A DNA stretch of 46,289 nt. Source: Caedibacter sp. 38-128 (GTDB lineage: Bacteria > Pseudomonadota > Alphaproteobacteria > Caedimonadales > Caedimonadaceae). The stretch lies in the NCBI GenBank assembly GCA_001898705.1, contig MKUU01000035.1, positions 1 through 46,289 on the forward strand. The letters are read 5' to 3'. The stretch's first letter is position 1. Each line of letters starts with the position of its first letter. This document shows positions 17,852 to 27,073 of the stretch, piece after piece. Under the pieces are notes generated by a model. The model worked only from the letters and a program-made list of their open reading frames with translations. It did not search any database and had not been told where the DNA came from. A program made the position numbers and the translations under genes.

Positions 17852-18511
17852 TTACTGTTTATGAACTTTAGGTAAAATAAGTACCTTAACGCGCTTGGGC
17901 GCTGTTTTGAACTTTTCACCTGGCTCTTGTGTTGGAGATTTCATTAACATTTTACTGATCCCTTTGTCGAGATCTACTTCAGCATAAGCCCCATGCATCT
18001 GTCCTTCTTGATTCGTGATTTGGACATCATTCTTCAATGTCATCAGATGCTTATCTGGTTGATAATGACCATATTTTGCTTTTGCAATTTCTTTCTGGGT
18101 CACAACAACAACATTGTTGAAAGCCTCAACTTCATCAACGTCATATTTTCCTGTCGTATTTTTATTAACATACGCTTTTAAGAGTTCAGCTTCAATTATC
18201 CTATCCTGAGAGCTCATGACAGCATTTCCAATTGCTTCAATTTTGTATAACTCATTCTTTGAGTGTTCTGTCGATCTGAAATACGTCACAAGCTTATCAC
18301 AATTTAGTTTGTACTCTTTATGCGTCACCACAACGTTTCCATAAGCTGTACAGATATTTTTATCACGCTCACAGATAATTCCGTTGTCAGAATTAATTTC
18401 TACAGGAACGTTTGCCGTTTCGATCGGTTGGGTTTTGATTTCGGCGCATGCTAAACTAGAGATCAACCACCCACAAAAAATGAAATGCCAAAACGATGTG
18501 TTACTTTTCAT
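17852..18511 (-). CDS. lptA: LPS transport periplasmic protein LptA
   Basis: Periplasmic OstA-like beta-jellyroll protein that bridges LptC to LptD. I place the start at the ATG at 18511 (MKSNTSFWHFIFCGWLISSLACA, a signal peptide). This gives 219 residues and an 11-base overlap with the end of lptC; a longer open frame upstream only overlaps lptC out of frame. The repeated short strands (VEINSDNGIICERDKNI, AYGNVVVTHKEYKLNCDKL) are typical of OstA domains. Confidence 0.9.
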   Translation of the reverse strand: MKSNTSFWHFIFCGWLISSLACAEIKTQPIETANVPVEINSDNGIICERDKNICTAYGNVVVTHKEYKLNCDKLVTYFRSTEHSKNELYKIEAIGNAVMSSQDRIIEAELLKAYVNKNTTGKYDVDEVEAFNNVVVVTQKEIAKAKYGHYQPDKHLMTLKNDVQITNQEGQMHGAYAEVDLDKGISKMLMKSPTQEPGEKFKTAPKRVKVLILPKVHKQ

Positions 18512-19190
18512 GAGAAAGATCGAGTCCTTTATTATCTTCAGAGTTCGAAGCATGCAATATAAGAGTACTTCTTCCTGTAAAATGAATTTTGTCTCCCCCA
18601 TTCTCTATTTTAAACCCCTGAGCAACAATTTCACTCGACGGCCCTTTCCCTACAACTGGCTCAGAACCCGAAACGTTTTTATTGTTTGTATCAACAAGAG
18701 CAGAATCCGTTGTAAATTCGTAACCTGAACTTGTTTTTAATTTGACGTTTTCTCGATAATCCAAAAGTTTTGTATTTTGATGAAAAAGCCCTTTATCCCC
18801 ATTAACTTCAACCTTAGTCCCATTGTGAAGAATATGCTTACTAAAAGGCTGCTCAAGTTTGACCTTTTCTGAAGCAACTTGTTCAGCACTTTGTGCATTA
18901 ATATTAAAAGGACGCTGATCTTTATCATAGGAATGCATTCGTGGTTGTTGGATCCTATTCTGCAACGAAATGTTCTTAAACCTATTCTCTCCTCGAGATT
19001 CTGTGAAGCTTAAAAATTCCTGTATTTGTGGCCAAGCAATCAACGTCATACCCATCAATACAATTGCTGCACATGAAAACTTCCTCAAAAAAATAATTTT
19101 TTCTGAGCGTCGTTGATGATGTTGTTGCAACTCTTGACTTAATGGCTTCCTCTTAAGAGATGCATAGACCTTGTTTTTTCCCGAACTCAT
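18501..19190 (-). CDS. lptC: LPS export protein LptC
   Basis: A bitopic inner-membrane protein of 229 residues. A cytoplasmic basic N terminus is followed by one membrane segment (about 38-58, CAAIVLMGMTLIAWP) and a periplasmic OstA-like domain (about 100-215) that passes LPS to LptA. Sequence similarity in this family is low, so the call rests on topology plus position between kdsD and lptA. The end overlaps the lptA start. Confidence 0.88.
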   Translation of the reverse strand: MSSGKNKVYASLKRKPLSQELQQHHQRRSEKIIFLRKFSCAAIVLMGMTLIAWPQIQEFLSFTESRGENRFKNISLQNRIQQPRMHSYDKDQRPFNINAQSAEQVASEKVKLEQPFSKHILHNGTKVEVNGDKGLFHQNTKLLDYRENVKLKTSSGYEFTTDSALVDTNNKNVSGSEPVVGKGPSSEIVAQGFKIENGGDKIHFTGRSTLILHASNSEDNKGLDLSHEK

Positions 19191-19207
19191 CGTTTTTCAA
19201 TTATTCC

Positions 19208-20236
19208 TTAAGAAATATTAGCTCTTAAAAAGTCATGTATATGAACAATTCCCACGACGTGATCTGTATCTTGTTTACTTTCAACCACAAAAAGTGCTGT
19301 AACTTGCTTTTCATTCATAAATGCAAGAGCCTCTTCTGCAAGAGCACCAGCATGAATAGTGTAAGGATGTGGTGTCATCACTTCTTCAACCAAAACCGAT
19401 AAAAGATTCGCCCCCATATGGCGTCGCAAATCTCCATCCGTAATGATTCCACCCAATGTTCCTGATTTTTCAATAACACCTACACACCCAAATCCATGAG
19501 ATGTCATTGTTAAAATAGCTTTATGCATCGGGGTTCCAAGACTCACAACAGGAACTTTTTCATTTCTATGCATAATCTGTGAAACTCTTACTAAACGCTG
19601 ACCTAATTTTCCTCCAGGATGGAAAACACCAAAATCCTCAGGAGAAAACCCTCTAAAATTTAAAAGCGTTGTTGCTAAAGAATCGCCTAAAGCAAGCATC
19701 ATCGTCGTTGACGTTGTTGGCGCAAGTCCTAAAGGGCAAGCTTCTTCTATTGAAGGTAAGAGCAAAGTTACCGTCGATGTTTCCGCAAGCGTACTCTCTT
19801 TTCTTTGCGTAATCGCAATTAAAGGGATAAGACGACGCTGCGCATAAGCTAACAAATTAGAGAGTTCAGTTGTTTCACCAGAAGCGGATAAAACAATTAA
19901 AATATCCGTCGGTAAGATCATTCCCAAATCACCATGACTTGCTTCGGCAGGATGAACGAAAAAAGAGGGTGTTCCCGTTGAAGAAAGCGTAGCTGCAATC
20001 TTACGAGCAATATGCCCGCTTTTACCCATCCCAGAGACGACGACTCGGCCTTTCGTTTCCAGGATAATTTGGCACGCTTTTAGGAAATTCTCATCTATAT
20101 TCTCAGAGAGAGCTTGAAGAGCACTGGCTTCTAAATTCAAAACACGTCGAGCTTCTTTTAAAACAAAATGCGGCATAGCATCAGATTCTTGCAATTTTGA
20201 GCTTGTATTTGCATTGAAAGCAATAACCGTCATCAT
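19208..20236 (-). CDS. kdsD: Arabinose-5-phosphate isomerase (KdsD/KpsF/GutQ family)
   Basis: Interconverts ribulose 5-phosphate and arabinose 5-phosphate, the first step to Kdo for lipid A-core. The 342-residue protein has an SIS sugar-isomerase domain (about 45-185, with VVSGMGKSGHIARKIAATLSSTGTPS and HPAEASHGDLGM) and two CBS domains (about 215-340). It sits just ahead of lptC, which fits a combined LPS-synthesis and export operon. The start at 20236 opens MMTVIAFN; the second Met is an equally possible start. Confidence 0.94.
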   Translation of the reverse strand: MMTVIAFNANTSSKLQESDAMPHFVLKEARRVLNLEASALQALSENIDENFLKACQIILETKGRVVVSGMGKSGHIARKIAATLSSTGTPSFFVHPAEASHGDLGMILPTDILIVLSASGETTELSNLLAYAQRRLIPLIAITQRKESTLAETSTVTLLLPSIEEACPLGLAPTTSTTMMLALGDSLATTLLNFRGFSPEDFGVFHPGGKLGQRLVRVSQIMHRNEKVPVVSLGTPMHKAILTMTSHGFGCVGVIEKSGTLGGIITDGDLRRHMGANLLSVLVEEVMTPHPYTIHAGALAEEALAFMNEKQVTALFVVESKQDTDHVVGIVHIHDFLRANIS

Positions 20237-20257
20237 AATCCCTTTTTTACTTAAAAT

Positions 20258-20890
20258 TTAGTGATCAAATATATTCAAGTTTTGGTAGCCTAAAAGATCT
20301 AATTGAGCGCATGAAGGCAAAAAATCAAAACATGCTTGCGCTAATTGTTCCTTTTCTTCCCGCTTTAACAGCGCATCTAAAATATCTTTAAGTCTATGAA
20401 GATAAAGCACATCTGTTGCGGCATATTTTAATTGCTCAGATGTGAACGTTGCTGCGCCCCAATCGGAAGTTTGAGCTTCTTTCGAAATATCAACCGTCAA
20501 GAGTTCTTTACAAAGGTCTCTTAACCCATGACGATCTGTAAAGGTACGTGCAATTTTTGACGCAATCTTTGTACAGTAAATAGGCTCAATTTTAATTCCA
20601 AATGTATGCGACAATAAAGCCGCATCAAAACGAGCAAAGTGAAAGATCTTCAAAACAGAAGGATTTATCAAAAGTTGAACAAGGTTGGGGGCATGATAAG
20701 TTTTTTCATGACTGAACTGAACAACATGACAAACTCCATCGCCTTGCGAAAGTTGTACAGCACATAATCGATCACGATGAGGGTTCAATCCCATGGCTTC
20801 TGTGTCAATTGCAACAGAACCTTGAAAATTTACAGAAGAGGGTAAATCTCCAAAATGATGTTGAATATTGAGACTCAGCTGTGTGCTCAC
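20258..20890 (-). CDS. rnd: Ribonuclease D-like 3'-5' exonuclease
   Basis: A DEDD-type exonuclease consisting of only the catalytic domain, about 210 residues, the usual short alphaproteobacterial form without HRDC domains. Motifs: AIDTEAMGL (Exo I, D and E), FARFDAALL (Exo II) and YAATDVLYLHRL (Exo III, the DEDDy tyrosine). I prefer the GTG start at 20890 because GGAGG lies seven bases before it, whereas the TTG at 20896 is only one base from the same ribosome site. It lies 23 bases after tRNA-Leu and is probably cotranscribed with it. Confidence 0.9.
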   Translation of the reverse strand: MSTQLSLNIQHHFGDLPSSVNFQGSVAIDTEAMGLNPHRDRLCAVQLSQGDGVCHVVQFSHEKTYHAPNLVQLLINPSVLKIFHFARFDAALLSHTFGIKIEPIYCTKIASKIARTFTDRHGLRDLCKELLTVDISKEAQTSDWGAATFTSEQLKYAATDVLYLHRLKDILDALLKREEKEQLAQACFDFLPSCAQLDLLGYQNLNIFDH

Positions 20891-20913
20891 AATCAATCCT
20901 CCATTAACTCACA

Positions 20914-21000
20914 TGGTGCCCAGGAGAAGACTCGAACTTCCACAAGCTTGCGCCTACTAGAACCTGAATCTAGCGCGTCTACCAATTCCGCCACCTGGGC
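20914..21000 (-). tRNA. tRNA-Leu, anticodon CAG
   Basis: Read leftward, the acceptor GCCCAGG (21000-20994) pairs with CCTGGGC (20924-20918), discriminator A at 20917, and CCA is encoded (20916-20914). The anticodon stem CTAGA/TCTAG encloses the loop TTCAGGT, so the anticodon is CAG, reading CTG. A long variable arm of class II and a T arm with GTTCGAG are present. Leucine identity fits the D-loop GGAATTGGTAGAC. Confidence 0.97.
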
Positions 21001-21398
21001 TCTAATCTTCATGCATAAGTCTTTGCAACCTTCTCTGTCAAGTTTTAGAGATAAAGAAAATCTTTTGCACTATCTCTTTTGCTAGAAAGAAGTTTAAAGA
21101 AGAGAGAAAGGGGGGTGGAACTCATCACATCTTCATCTTGTAATTATAGCAAATCTAAGCTCCAAAATCAAGAAAAACTTGCCTATATGCCCCTATTTTC
21201 TCTTAAGCGTTTCAACAAGGGACTTTGGTAGTTTTTCAGATGGCTTCCATACCAAAAGGATGCTTTTACATGAAAAGAATTCATCTCATCATTATAAAGT
21301 ACTTTTTCACAAATTTATAAAAATAGGTCTTATACAAAATAGGCTTGTTGTTGGCTATATAGCTTTTTAAAATAGTTTTATTTTAAAAGAGGATCTTT
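21001..21398. other. Intergenic region between tRNA-Leu and the pseudopilins
   Basis: A gap of 398 bases. The left end carries the tRNA promoter. The rest is AT-rich with no supported gene. A 10-base palindrome GCTATATAGC lies at 21354-21363. An AAGAGGA ribosome site (about 21387-21393) precedes the pilin ATG. On the minus strand a stretch of about 24 sense codons ending at 21185 reads like a protein tail (VWKPSEKLPKSLVETLKRK) and may be a gene remnant; this is weak. Confidence 0.4.
21013..21041 (-). promoter_or_regulatory. Promoter of tRNA-Leu and the rnd-kdsD-lpt genes
   Basis: Read leftward: perfect TTGACA (21041-21036), 17-base spacer, TTATGC (21018-21013). The start would be near 21006, a few bases before the tRNA. 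No other strong promoter was seen in the tight genes behind it, so tRNA, rnd, kdsD and lptCAB may share it. Confidence 0.6.
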
Positions 21399-22092
21399 AT
21401 GCAAAAACGTAAAATAACCCAAGCTGGCTTCAGTCTTGTTGAACTTGCTATTGCGCTTATGATTATAGGACTTATTGTGGGGGGGGATTCTTAAAGGACA
21501 AGAGCTTCTCGAAAGTGCGCGTCTTAAATCTGTGCTAACTCAGGTGAATGAATATCGTGTGGCAGTCAGCACATTTATAGATCGTTATGATGCGCTACCG
21601 GGAGATTATGATCAAGCGGCTGAACTTATTCAAGATGGACTTCTTAATGGAAATAATAATGGAATTATAGAAGGCCCTGGATTAATCACTCAAGGAAAAG
21701 ACCACGAAACAGCCTCTTTTTGGGCACATTTAGCTGCAGCCAACCTGCTGCCAAGCCCTGGGACTTCTTCAGGAACTCAGGCAAAATTTGGCGCGGGTGC
21801 CCCAAAAGCCAAAATTGGAGGAGGCTTTACAATTTGTTATCATCCTTTTGAAGACATGCCAGGACATTGGTTTGTGCTTGGCAATGAAAATGGAGACAAA
21901 GGAAATGCCCCAGGACTTACCCCCCTTCAAGCGATGAGTCTTGATAAAAAAGCAGATAATGGCCTCCCCACAACAGGAAAGATTAGAGCAAAAGATGGGG
22001 CAGGCGTTAAAGCAGGAAGTTGTGTAACCGCTAAAGGCGAATATAATACAAAAAATAATGAAATTGCTTGTGTCATTTATTTCCAGATGTAA
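21399..22092 (+). CDS. Type IV pilin-like / pseudopilin, frameshifted at a G8 tract
   Basis: A prepilin-like protein. The start at ATG 21399 is preceded by AAGAGGA. The N terminus has the class III leader AGFSLVELAIALMIIGLIVG, with cleavage after Gly and a Glu at +5. After 27 codons a run of eight G (21479-21486) throws the frame into TAA at 21492. One G fewer would join it to GGILKGQELLESARLKSVLT and an open frame to 22092, about 230 residues in all. The rest of the gene is intact, so this is either a slippage (phase-variable) switch, a fresh mutation or a sequencing error. The downstream pseudopilin overlaps its end by 35 bases. Confidence 0.85.
21479..21486 (+). repeat. Homopolymer G8 in pseudopilin coding sequence
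   Basis: Eight consecutive G in the gene for the first pseudopilin, immediately after the hydrophobic helix. Seven G would be in frame. Such tracts are typical slipped-strand mispairing sites. Confidence 0.8.
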
Positions 22093-22822
22093 ACACAATG
22101 AGTCTGGTTATTCTTTAATTGAACTTGCTATTGTTTTAGCAATCATTGGCATCATTGGTGGTTTAACCGTTCCTCTCTTAACGCATCAACTTGAAAAATC
22201 ACGACTTGAAGTGACACGCCGCCATCATCAAGAAATCGTGGACAGCTTAGCTTCTTATGCAGCCTTTCATAGAACACTTCCTTGTCCAGCTGATCCTGCT
22301 GCTCAAGGACAAAAAGCAGGTGTTGCTCGCCCTTATTGTGCAAAAGCAACTGAGATAATAGGAATTATTCCTTATCGAACACTTGGATTACCAGAGAGTG
22401 TTGCGCGAGATGGCTATAAAAATTTCATCACGTACGCAGCTGAAGCTAAAATTATTTTTAGCCCAGTTGCTGAACATGACTTTAAAATGTTTTGCAGAAA
22501 AATCAGTCCACGCTCTCTCAAAGTTATTGATGAAAATGGCTCAAATGTCTTAGGAGCCAGCGAAGACAGTATCTTATTTGTTCTTGTAAGTCACGGCCCT
22601 ACAGGACATGGTGCATATATTGGTAAAGGTACAACTGAAAAACGCCAAGGAGCGGACGCAGGTCATGGTGAAATTGAGAATGGAAACGGTGATTTAACTT
22701 TTATAAGCTCTCCTTATTCAACGAGGGAAGATGCTCTCTTTCGTCACATCGTTACTTGGAAAACGCAAAGAAATTTTGCAGGGATCTGCACAAGCTACCG
22801 CCTTCATTCCTCCATTAATTAG
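22058..22822 (+). CDS. Type IV pilin-like / pseudopilin protein
   Basis: A 254-residue prepilin with a short basic leader then SGYSLIELAIVLAIIGIIGG (about residues 16-35), the cleavage motif G-YSLIE, and a hydrophobic assembly helix. The body begins with a charged helix (LEKSRLEVTRRHHQEIVDSLASYAAF), as in other T4 pilins and pseudopilins, and has several cysteines. Start ATG 22058 lies inside the end of the preceding pseudopilin, so translation is probably coupled and would be affected by the G8 frameshift. It converges with the secretion genes on the other strand. Confidence 0.85.
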   Translation: MKLLVSFISRCKHNESGYSLIELAIVLAIIGIIGGLTVPLLTHQLEKSRLEVTRRHHQEIVDSLASYAAFHRTLPCPADPAAQGQKAGVARPYCAKATEIIGIIPYRTLGLPESVARDGYKNFITYAAEAKIIFSPVAEHDFKMFCRKISPRSLKVIDENGSNVLGASEDSILFVLVSHGPTGHGAYIGKGTTEKRQGADAGHGEIENGNGDLTFISSPYSTREDALFRHIVTWKTQRNFAGICTSYRLHSSIN

Positions 22823-22856
22823 GCTCCCTTTTAAAAGTCATTATTCGAAGGGATAT

Positions 22857-24083
22857 TCAGTTGTTTTGCGCTTGCCAGTCTCCCTCTTTTATACATCTTT
22901 TATGAGCGATAAAAGTTTGATTGGGTTTTAAAGTAATTACTGGATTTTTTGAATCGATTTCTCTTAACGTTATTTGTTGTTCAGTGACACGAACAATATT
23001 ATACCCAAGCTTATTAACCTCTTGACCGGTTGTTATTTTTTGGCCATTGAGCCAGAGTGTCCAGGTCTTTTCATCAAGATAAAAAATAGCGGCCAAGTAT
23101 AAATTTACAGGTGATCGCAATGATTCTGTCGACGGTACAATTTGAACTATTTTTTGAGGAATTTTCTGGCCTTCTTGGTGTGTCCAAAAATACTTTATAA
23201 CAAATATCGTCCCCAAAATAGCTCCACTAAAAAGGCAAAAAAGACCGTATTTATAAATAAGCCATTTATAAGAAAACATGCCAAAATCAGGAGATTGAAG
23301 CATACGAAATCGCGATAAGCGACGTATTCTAATATGAGAGATCACTTCTTTTTTAAAATCTTGAACTTCTACAACCTCTTTTACGCCCTCGGGAATTTCT
23401 TGAACCTTTGGTACTTTCACATAAACAATAGGGAGACTCGCTGAAGAAAGATGATGTTGGCGCTTGACATAATGGTTGAAGGAAATGATTTGATTTCTAT
23501 ATTCTTCCATAGAAAAGGGCTGTTTTATTGTCCTTAAGTGGCGAATTTCTCCATTCAAAAACAACATCTGTTTTAAATATTCATTCCCAGGCATTAAGAG
23601 TACAAATGGGTTTATTTTTTCTACTTTTTTGAGCTTTTGCCGCAAAAAATCTTGAGCTTCAATTACAAAAAACGTTAAATAAATTCTGATTCCCTTCTCT
23701 TTTAACGGCACCATCCATGCCTTAATGGCATCAGATGCTTGAAAGGCAACCCCTAAAAAAGGTCGGTCTTTTTGATGTGCTTTTAGATACATCCCTCCAA
23801 ACCAACTTTCGGATGGGAATTTTGCTCTTAAATAATTTATAAGCAAAGATTTTCGATCTAAAAAAGAGGCTTTCGGAAGCATGCCAGTTTCTAAAATTTC
23901 ACGCTCATGATCTATAAGAATTGTTATTGTCGCCGGACAGTTTAAGGAAATTTTTTCTATCAATTGGCTCGGCGCTTTAAGAGAACACCTTTCTTTTAAA
24001 TGCCCCCATTGATGAATGAAAACTTCTGCACCATCTTCTTGTAAAACCAGATACCATTGCTGTGGCACAAAATAAGAGAACAT
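22857..24083 (-). CDS. PilM/GspL-like assembly protein with a C-type periplasmic domain
   Basis: A 408-residue bitopic protein. The N-terminal part (about 1-260) reads like the cytoplasmic actin-like fold of GspL/PilM, one membrane segment follows (YGLFCLFSGAILGTIFVIKYF), and the periplasmic end has DEKTWTLWLNGQKI, like the homology region of GspC/PilP. That makes it a candidate fusion of L and C roles in pilus or type II secretion assembly. I chose ATG 24083 because it overlaps the gspF stop as TAATG, although the open frame extends 17 codons upstream. Assignment rests on layout and weak motifs. Confidence 0.6.
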   Translation of the reverse strand: MFSYFVPQQWYLVLQEDGAEVFIHQWGHLKERCSLKAPSQLIEKISLNCPATITILIDHEREILETGMLPKASFLDRKSLLINYLRAKFPSESWFGGMYLKAHQKDRPFLGVAFQASDAIKAWMVPLKEKGIRIYLTFFVIEAQDFLRQKLKKVEKINPFVLLMPGNEYLKQMLFLNGEIRHLRTIKQPFSMEEYRNQIISFNHYVKRQHHLSSASLPIVYVKVPKVQEIPEGVKEVVEVQDFKKEVISHIRIRRLSRFRMLQSPDFGMFSYKWLIYKYGLFCLFSGAILGTIFVIKYFWTHQEGQKIPQKIVQIVPSTESLRSPVNLYLAAIFYLDEKTWTLWLNGQKITTGQEVNKLGYNIVRVTEQQITLREIDSKNPVITLKPNQTFIAHKRCIKEGDWQAQNN

Positions 24084-25282
24084 TATAAATCCAATACCGT
24101 TAGCTGTTCGTATAAAGGAATAAATACGGCACACACAATCCAGACCATAATTCCCCCGATCACTAAGAGCCCTGTAGGTTCGAGATAAGCAAGAAATTTC
24201 CCTATTTTTTGCTCAACGTTATAACGATAATACTGTGTAATACAATGTAAGGAAGGCCCTAACTCGCCAGTCTGTGTACCAACTTTTAACATCCTTGAAA
24301 GATAAGGAGCAAAAAAATTCACATCCTTAAAAGCATCTTGCAACTCGTCACCTTTTCTTATTTTTTCAATTACTTCAACCAATTTTCGTTTCATAAAAAG
24401 ATTATTTAAAGCAAGCTGCGCGACTTCAAAAGCCTCAAAAAGATTAATATTATTTCGATGAAGAATCCCAAAAATTTGAAAAAATCGAAGAATCATGATG
24501 TCTTTGAAAAACTCTCCAATAAAGGGAATTTTAAGGATGGTCCGATGGCAATGTAATTTTATTTTTTGCGATAATCGACTTAAGATAAATAATACCCCAC
24601 CTATAACACCCAACAATATGCCTATACTTTCTAAAATAAATAAAAATTTGTCCGACACAAAAATAAGAATACGCGTTGACAACGGAAGCTCATGCCCAAA
24701 GCCAACAATTAATGTTTGAATTTGAGGAATGACAAAAATTGAGAGAATACTTACCAGCAAAAAAGTCATCCCCAATAATAATAGGGGATAGCGAAGTGAT
24801 TGAGTCACTTTCATTTTGAATTTTTGTTGTTCATGTAAAAGGATGGCTAGCTGATCAAATGCAGCCACTAATTCTCCGCTTGTTTCAGCTGCCGTAATAG
24901 TTCCCAAAAAGGCTTGATTAAAAACTTGAGGAAAATTTCCCATAGCCTCTGAAAGAGAAGCACCATTCTTAACAAGGTAATAAATATCTTCAAAAACACC
25001 TTTTAATTGTAGTGAAGGAGACGATTGTTTGATCGAGTCCAGGATATCCAAAAGAGGAATACCTGCTTGACCCATTTCTTTAAAATGAATGCAAATTTCT
25101 TCAAGATGATTGTCATTGCGTGAGAAGGAAAGACGCCAATGAATAGATTGTTCACGACAGCGTAACAAATATTCACCCCGCTCCTCAAGACGATGCTGTA
25201 CCTCCCTTAAGGAGGAGGCTGCCATAACCCCCACTTTTTTTTGGCCTTGGTTCGTGAGAGAGCGATACTTAAAATAAAGCAT
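24083..25282 (-). CDS. gspF: Type II secretion / type IV pilus inner-membrane platform protein
   Basis: A GspF/PilC family protein of 399 residues with the two repeated GspF domains (about 60-180 and 260-385). There are three membrane segments: two near 165-245 and one near the C terminus (LLVIGGIMVWIVCAVFIPLYEQL). It anchors the assembly ATPase. It starts one base after gspE and ends in TAATG overlap with the next gene. Confidence 0.92.
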   Translation of the reverse strand: MLYFKYRSLTNQGQKKVGVMAASSLREVQHRLEERGEYLLRCREQSIHWRLSFSRNDNHLEEICIHFKEMGQAGIPLLDILDSIKQSSPSLQLKGVFEDIYYLVKNGASLSEAMGNFPQVFNQAFLGTITAAETSGELVAAFDQLAILLHEQQKFKMKVTQSLRYPLLLLGMTFLLVSILSIFVIPQIQTLIVGFGHELPLSTRILIFVSDKFLFILESIGILLGVIGGVLFILSRLSQKIKLHCHRTILKIPFIGEFFKDIMILRFFQIFGILHRNNINLFEAFEVAQLALNNLFMKRKLVEVIEKIRKGDELQDAFKDVNFFAPYLSRMLKVGTQTGELGPSLHCITQYYRYNVEQKIGKFLAYLEPTGLLVIGGIMVWIVCAVFIPLYEQLTVLDL

Positions 25283-25283
25283 T

Positions 25284-26999
25284 TTATCTCAAACCAATCA
25301 CTCTTTCAATTTCAGCCATATTCACCACGCCTTCCAGAACTGTTGTAAGGCCTGCATGAATCATGGATTGAAATCCTCTGGTTTGAGCATAATCACGCAG
25401 TTCAGCAATATTGTCGTCACTTAAAAAGTCATTCATTTGTTCATCAAATACCATCCACTCAGCAACAGCAATACGCCCTTGATAGCCCGTAAATTCGCAA
25501 TGATGGCATCCCTCTGCTTCATATAGAAGATGACCTTCTCGTTTATATTTTTGGAAAAGAAGCCTTTCTTCTTCACTGGATATTCTCTCAAATTTACAAA
25601 AAGAACAAAGTTTTCTTAAAAGTCTTTGCGCTAAGACGCCTCGAAGATGGCCTGCTAGCATTTGTGTAGAAAGCCCTAAATCTTTAAAACGAGAAATGAT
25701 ATCAAAAGCATTATTTGTATGAAGCGTGGTTAAGACGAGATGCCCTGTCATGGCTGCTCTTAAAGCCATTTTTGCTGTCTCTTCATCTCGAACTTCTCCA
25801 ATGAAAATAATGTCTGGATCTTGACGTAAAATCGAACGAATGCCCTCTATAAATGAAACTCCTCCAGGTTCACGAACTTCAGTTTGACGAATCAAAGGAA
25901 GTTCATATTCTACAGGTTCTTCAAGCGTCATAATATTGACGTCTGTTGAAGCAATATACCGTAACATAGAGTAAAGCGTTGTCGTTTTTCCCGATCCTGT
26001 TGGCCCCGTCACGACAATAAGACCTTGTGGCGCTTTAATCAGTTGTTTAATAGAATGAATGGCTGTTTTTTTAAATCCTAACTCTTCCAATGGTAACAAC
26101 GAATGACGCTTATCTAAGATACGGACAACAAAATTCTCGCCATGAACTGTTGGATGGGAAGCGGCTCTAAAATCGACCTCACGATTAGCAACGATAAAAC
26201 TAAATCGACCATGCTGTGGGAGTCGACTTTCCGTAATATCCATTTCAGACATGATTTTTAAGCGTACAAGAAGCATTGGCCAATACTGTCGATGAAAAGT
26301 ACATATTTGTCGAAGAACGCCATCTAAACGATATCGACAACGAACAAAAGTCCCTTCTGGTTCAAAATGGATATCAGATGCTCTTCGTTTCACTGCATCA
26401 ATTAGTAACGTATTGACAAAGCTAATTGCAGCGCCTTCAGTGTGGTGTTTATCTTTTCTTTCTTTTGTCTCGATCTCATACAAAAGGCCCTCAATTGATA
26501 AAGCATGACCATATGCTTTATCAATCGCTTGGCCTAAGTCAGTTGAAGTCGCCACGTAAGGGATAATATTTGTAACATGGGGGAAAAAATGCCGAAGCTG
26601 GTCGAGTGCCATCAGATCTTCGACATCAACTAAAGCCGCATGTAACGTTTTCTCTTCACAAAACAAAGGTAATACTTGATAACGCTCAGCAATATTCTTA
26701 GGAAAATTGACGAGGAGATGAGCATCGATGATCGACTCTCGAAGATTAAAAATGGAGATTCCTTTTGAATCAGCAATGATTTCTCCAAGCACTTGATCAC
26801 TCAAAAAACCTAAATTAACGAGAATTTCCTCTAAGCGTTTCCCTTGCTTTTTTTGTTCGATTTCTGCGATCTTGATTTGATCAATTGAAATGAGACCACT
26901 TTTTAAAAGATATGCCCTCAGATCAAAAAATTTGTCTGCTGCGCAAGGAGTTTTATTTTGTGGAGTTTGACTTGTTTCGTGCAAAGCAATTCTTTGCAT
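25284..26999 (-). CDS. gspE: Type II secretion / type IV pilus assembly ATPase
   Basis: A hexameric GspE/PilB ATPase that powers pseudopilus or pilus growth. The 571-residue protein has an N1-type domain (about 25-165), Walker A GPTGSGKTT (332-340), the Asp box around MTLEEPVEYEL, Walker B QDPDIIFIGEVRDEETA, the His box LTTLHTN, and the tetracysteine zinc site C465, C468, C498 and C501. Zinc and N1 domains favour an assembly ATPase over a retraction PilT. It is first of three overlapping leftward genes. Confidence 0.94.
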   Translation of the reverse strand: MQRIALHETSQTPQNKTPCAADKFFDLRAYLLKSGLISIDQIKIAEIEQKKQGKRLEEILVNLGFLSDQVLGEIIADSKGISIFNLRESIIDAHLLVNFPKNIAERYQVLPLFCEEKTLHAALVDVEDLMALDQLRHFFPHVTNIIPYVATSTDLGQAIDKAYGHALSIEGLLYEIETKERKDKHHTEGAAISFVNTLLIDAVKRRASDIHFEPEGTFVRCRYRLDGVLRQICTFHRQYWPMLLVRLKIMSEMDITESRLPQHGRFSFIVANREVDFRAASHPTVHGENFVVRILDKRHSLLPLEELGFKKTAIHSIKQLIKAPQGLIVVTGPTGSGKTTTLYSMLRYIASTDVNIMTLEEPVEYELPLIRQTEVREPGGVSFIEGIRSILRQDPDIIFIGEVRDEETAKMALRAAMTGHLVLTTLHTNNAFDIISRFKDLGLSTQMLAGHLRGVLAQRLLRKLCSFCKFERISSEEERLLFQKYKREGHLLYEAEGCHHCEFTGYQGRIAVAEWMVFDEQMNDFLSDDNIAELRDYAQTRGFQSMIHAGLTTVLEGVVNMAEIERVIGLR

Positions 27000-27073
27000 A
27001 AGATCTCCGTGTATTGGTGCTTCCCTATTTCCTTTCTAAAATAGAATTATTTTTTAACACAACGAATTTCTCT

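Noticed and set aside
21179-21370. A 63-codon plus-strand open frame upstream of the pseudopilin
   Set aside because: No ribosome site, and the composition is biased by AT-rich non-coding sequence.
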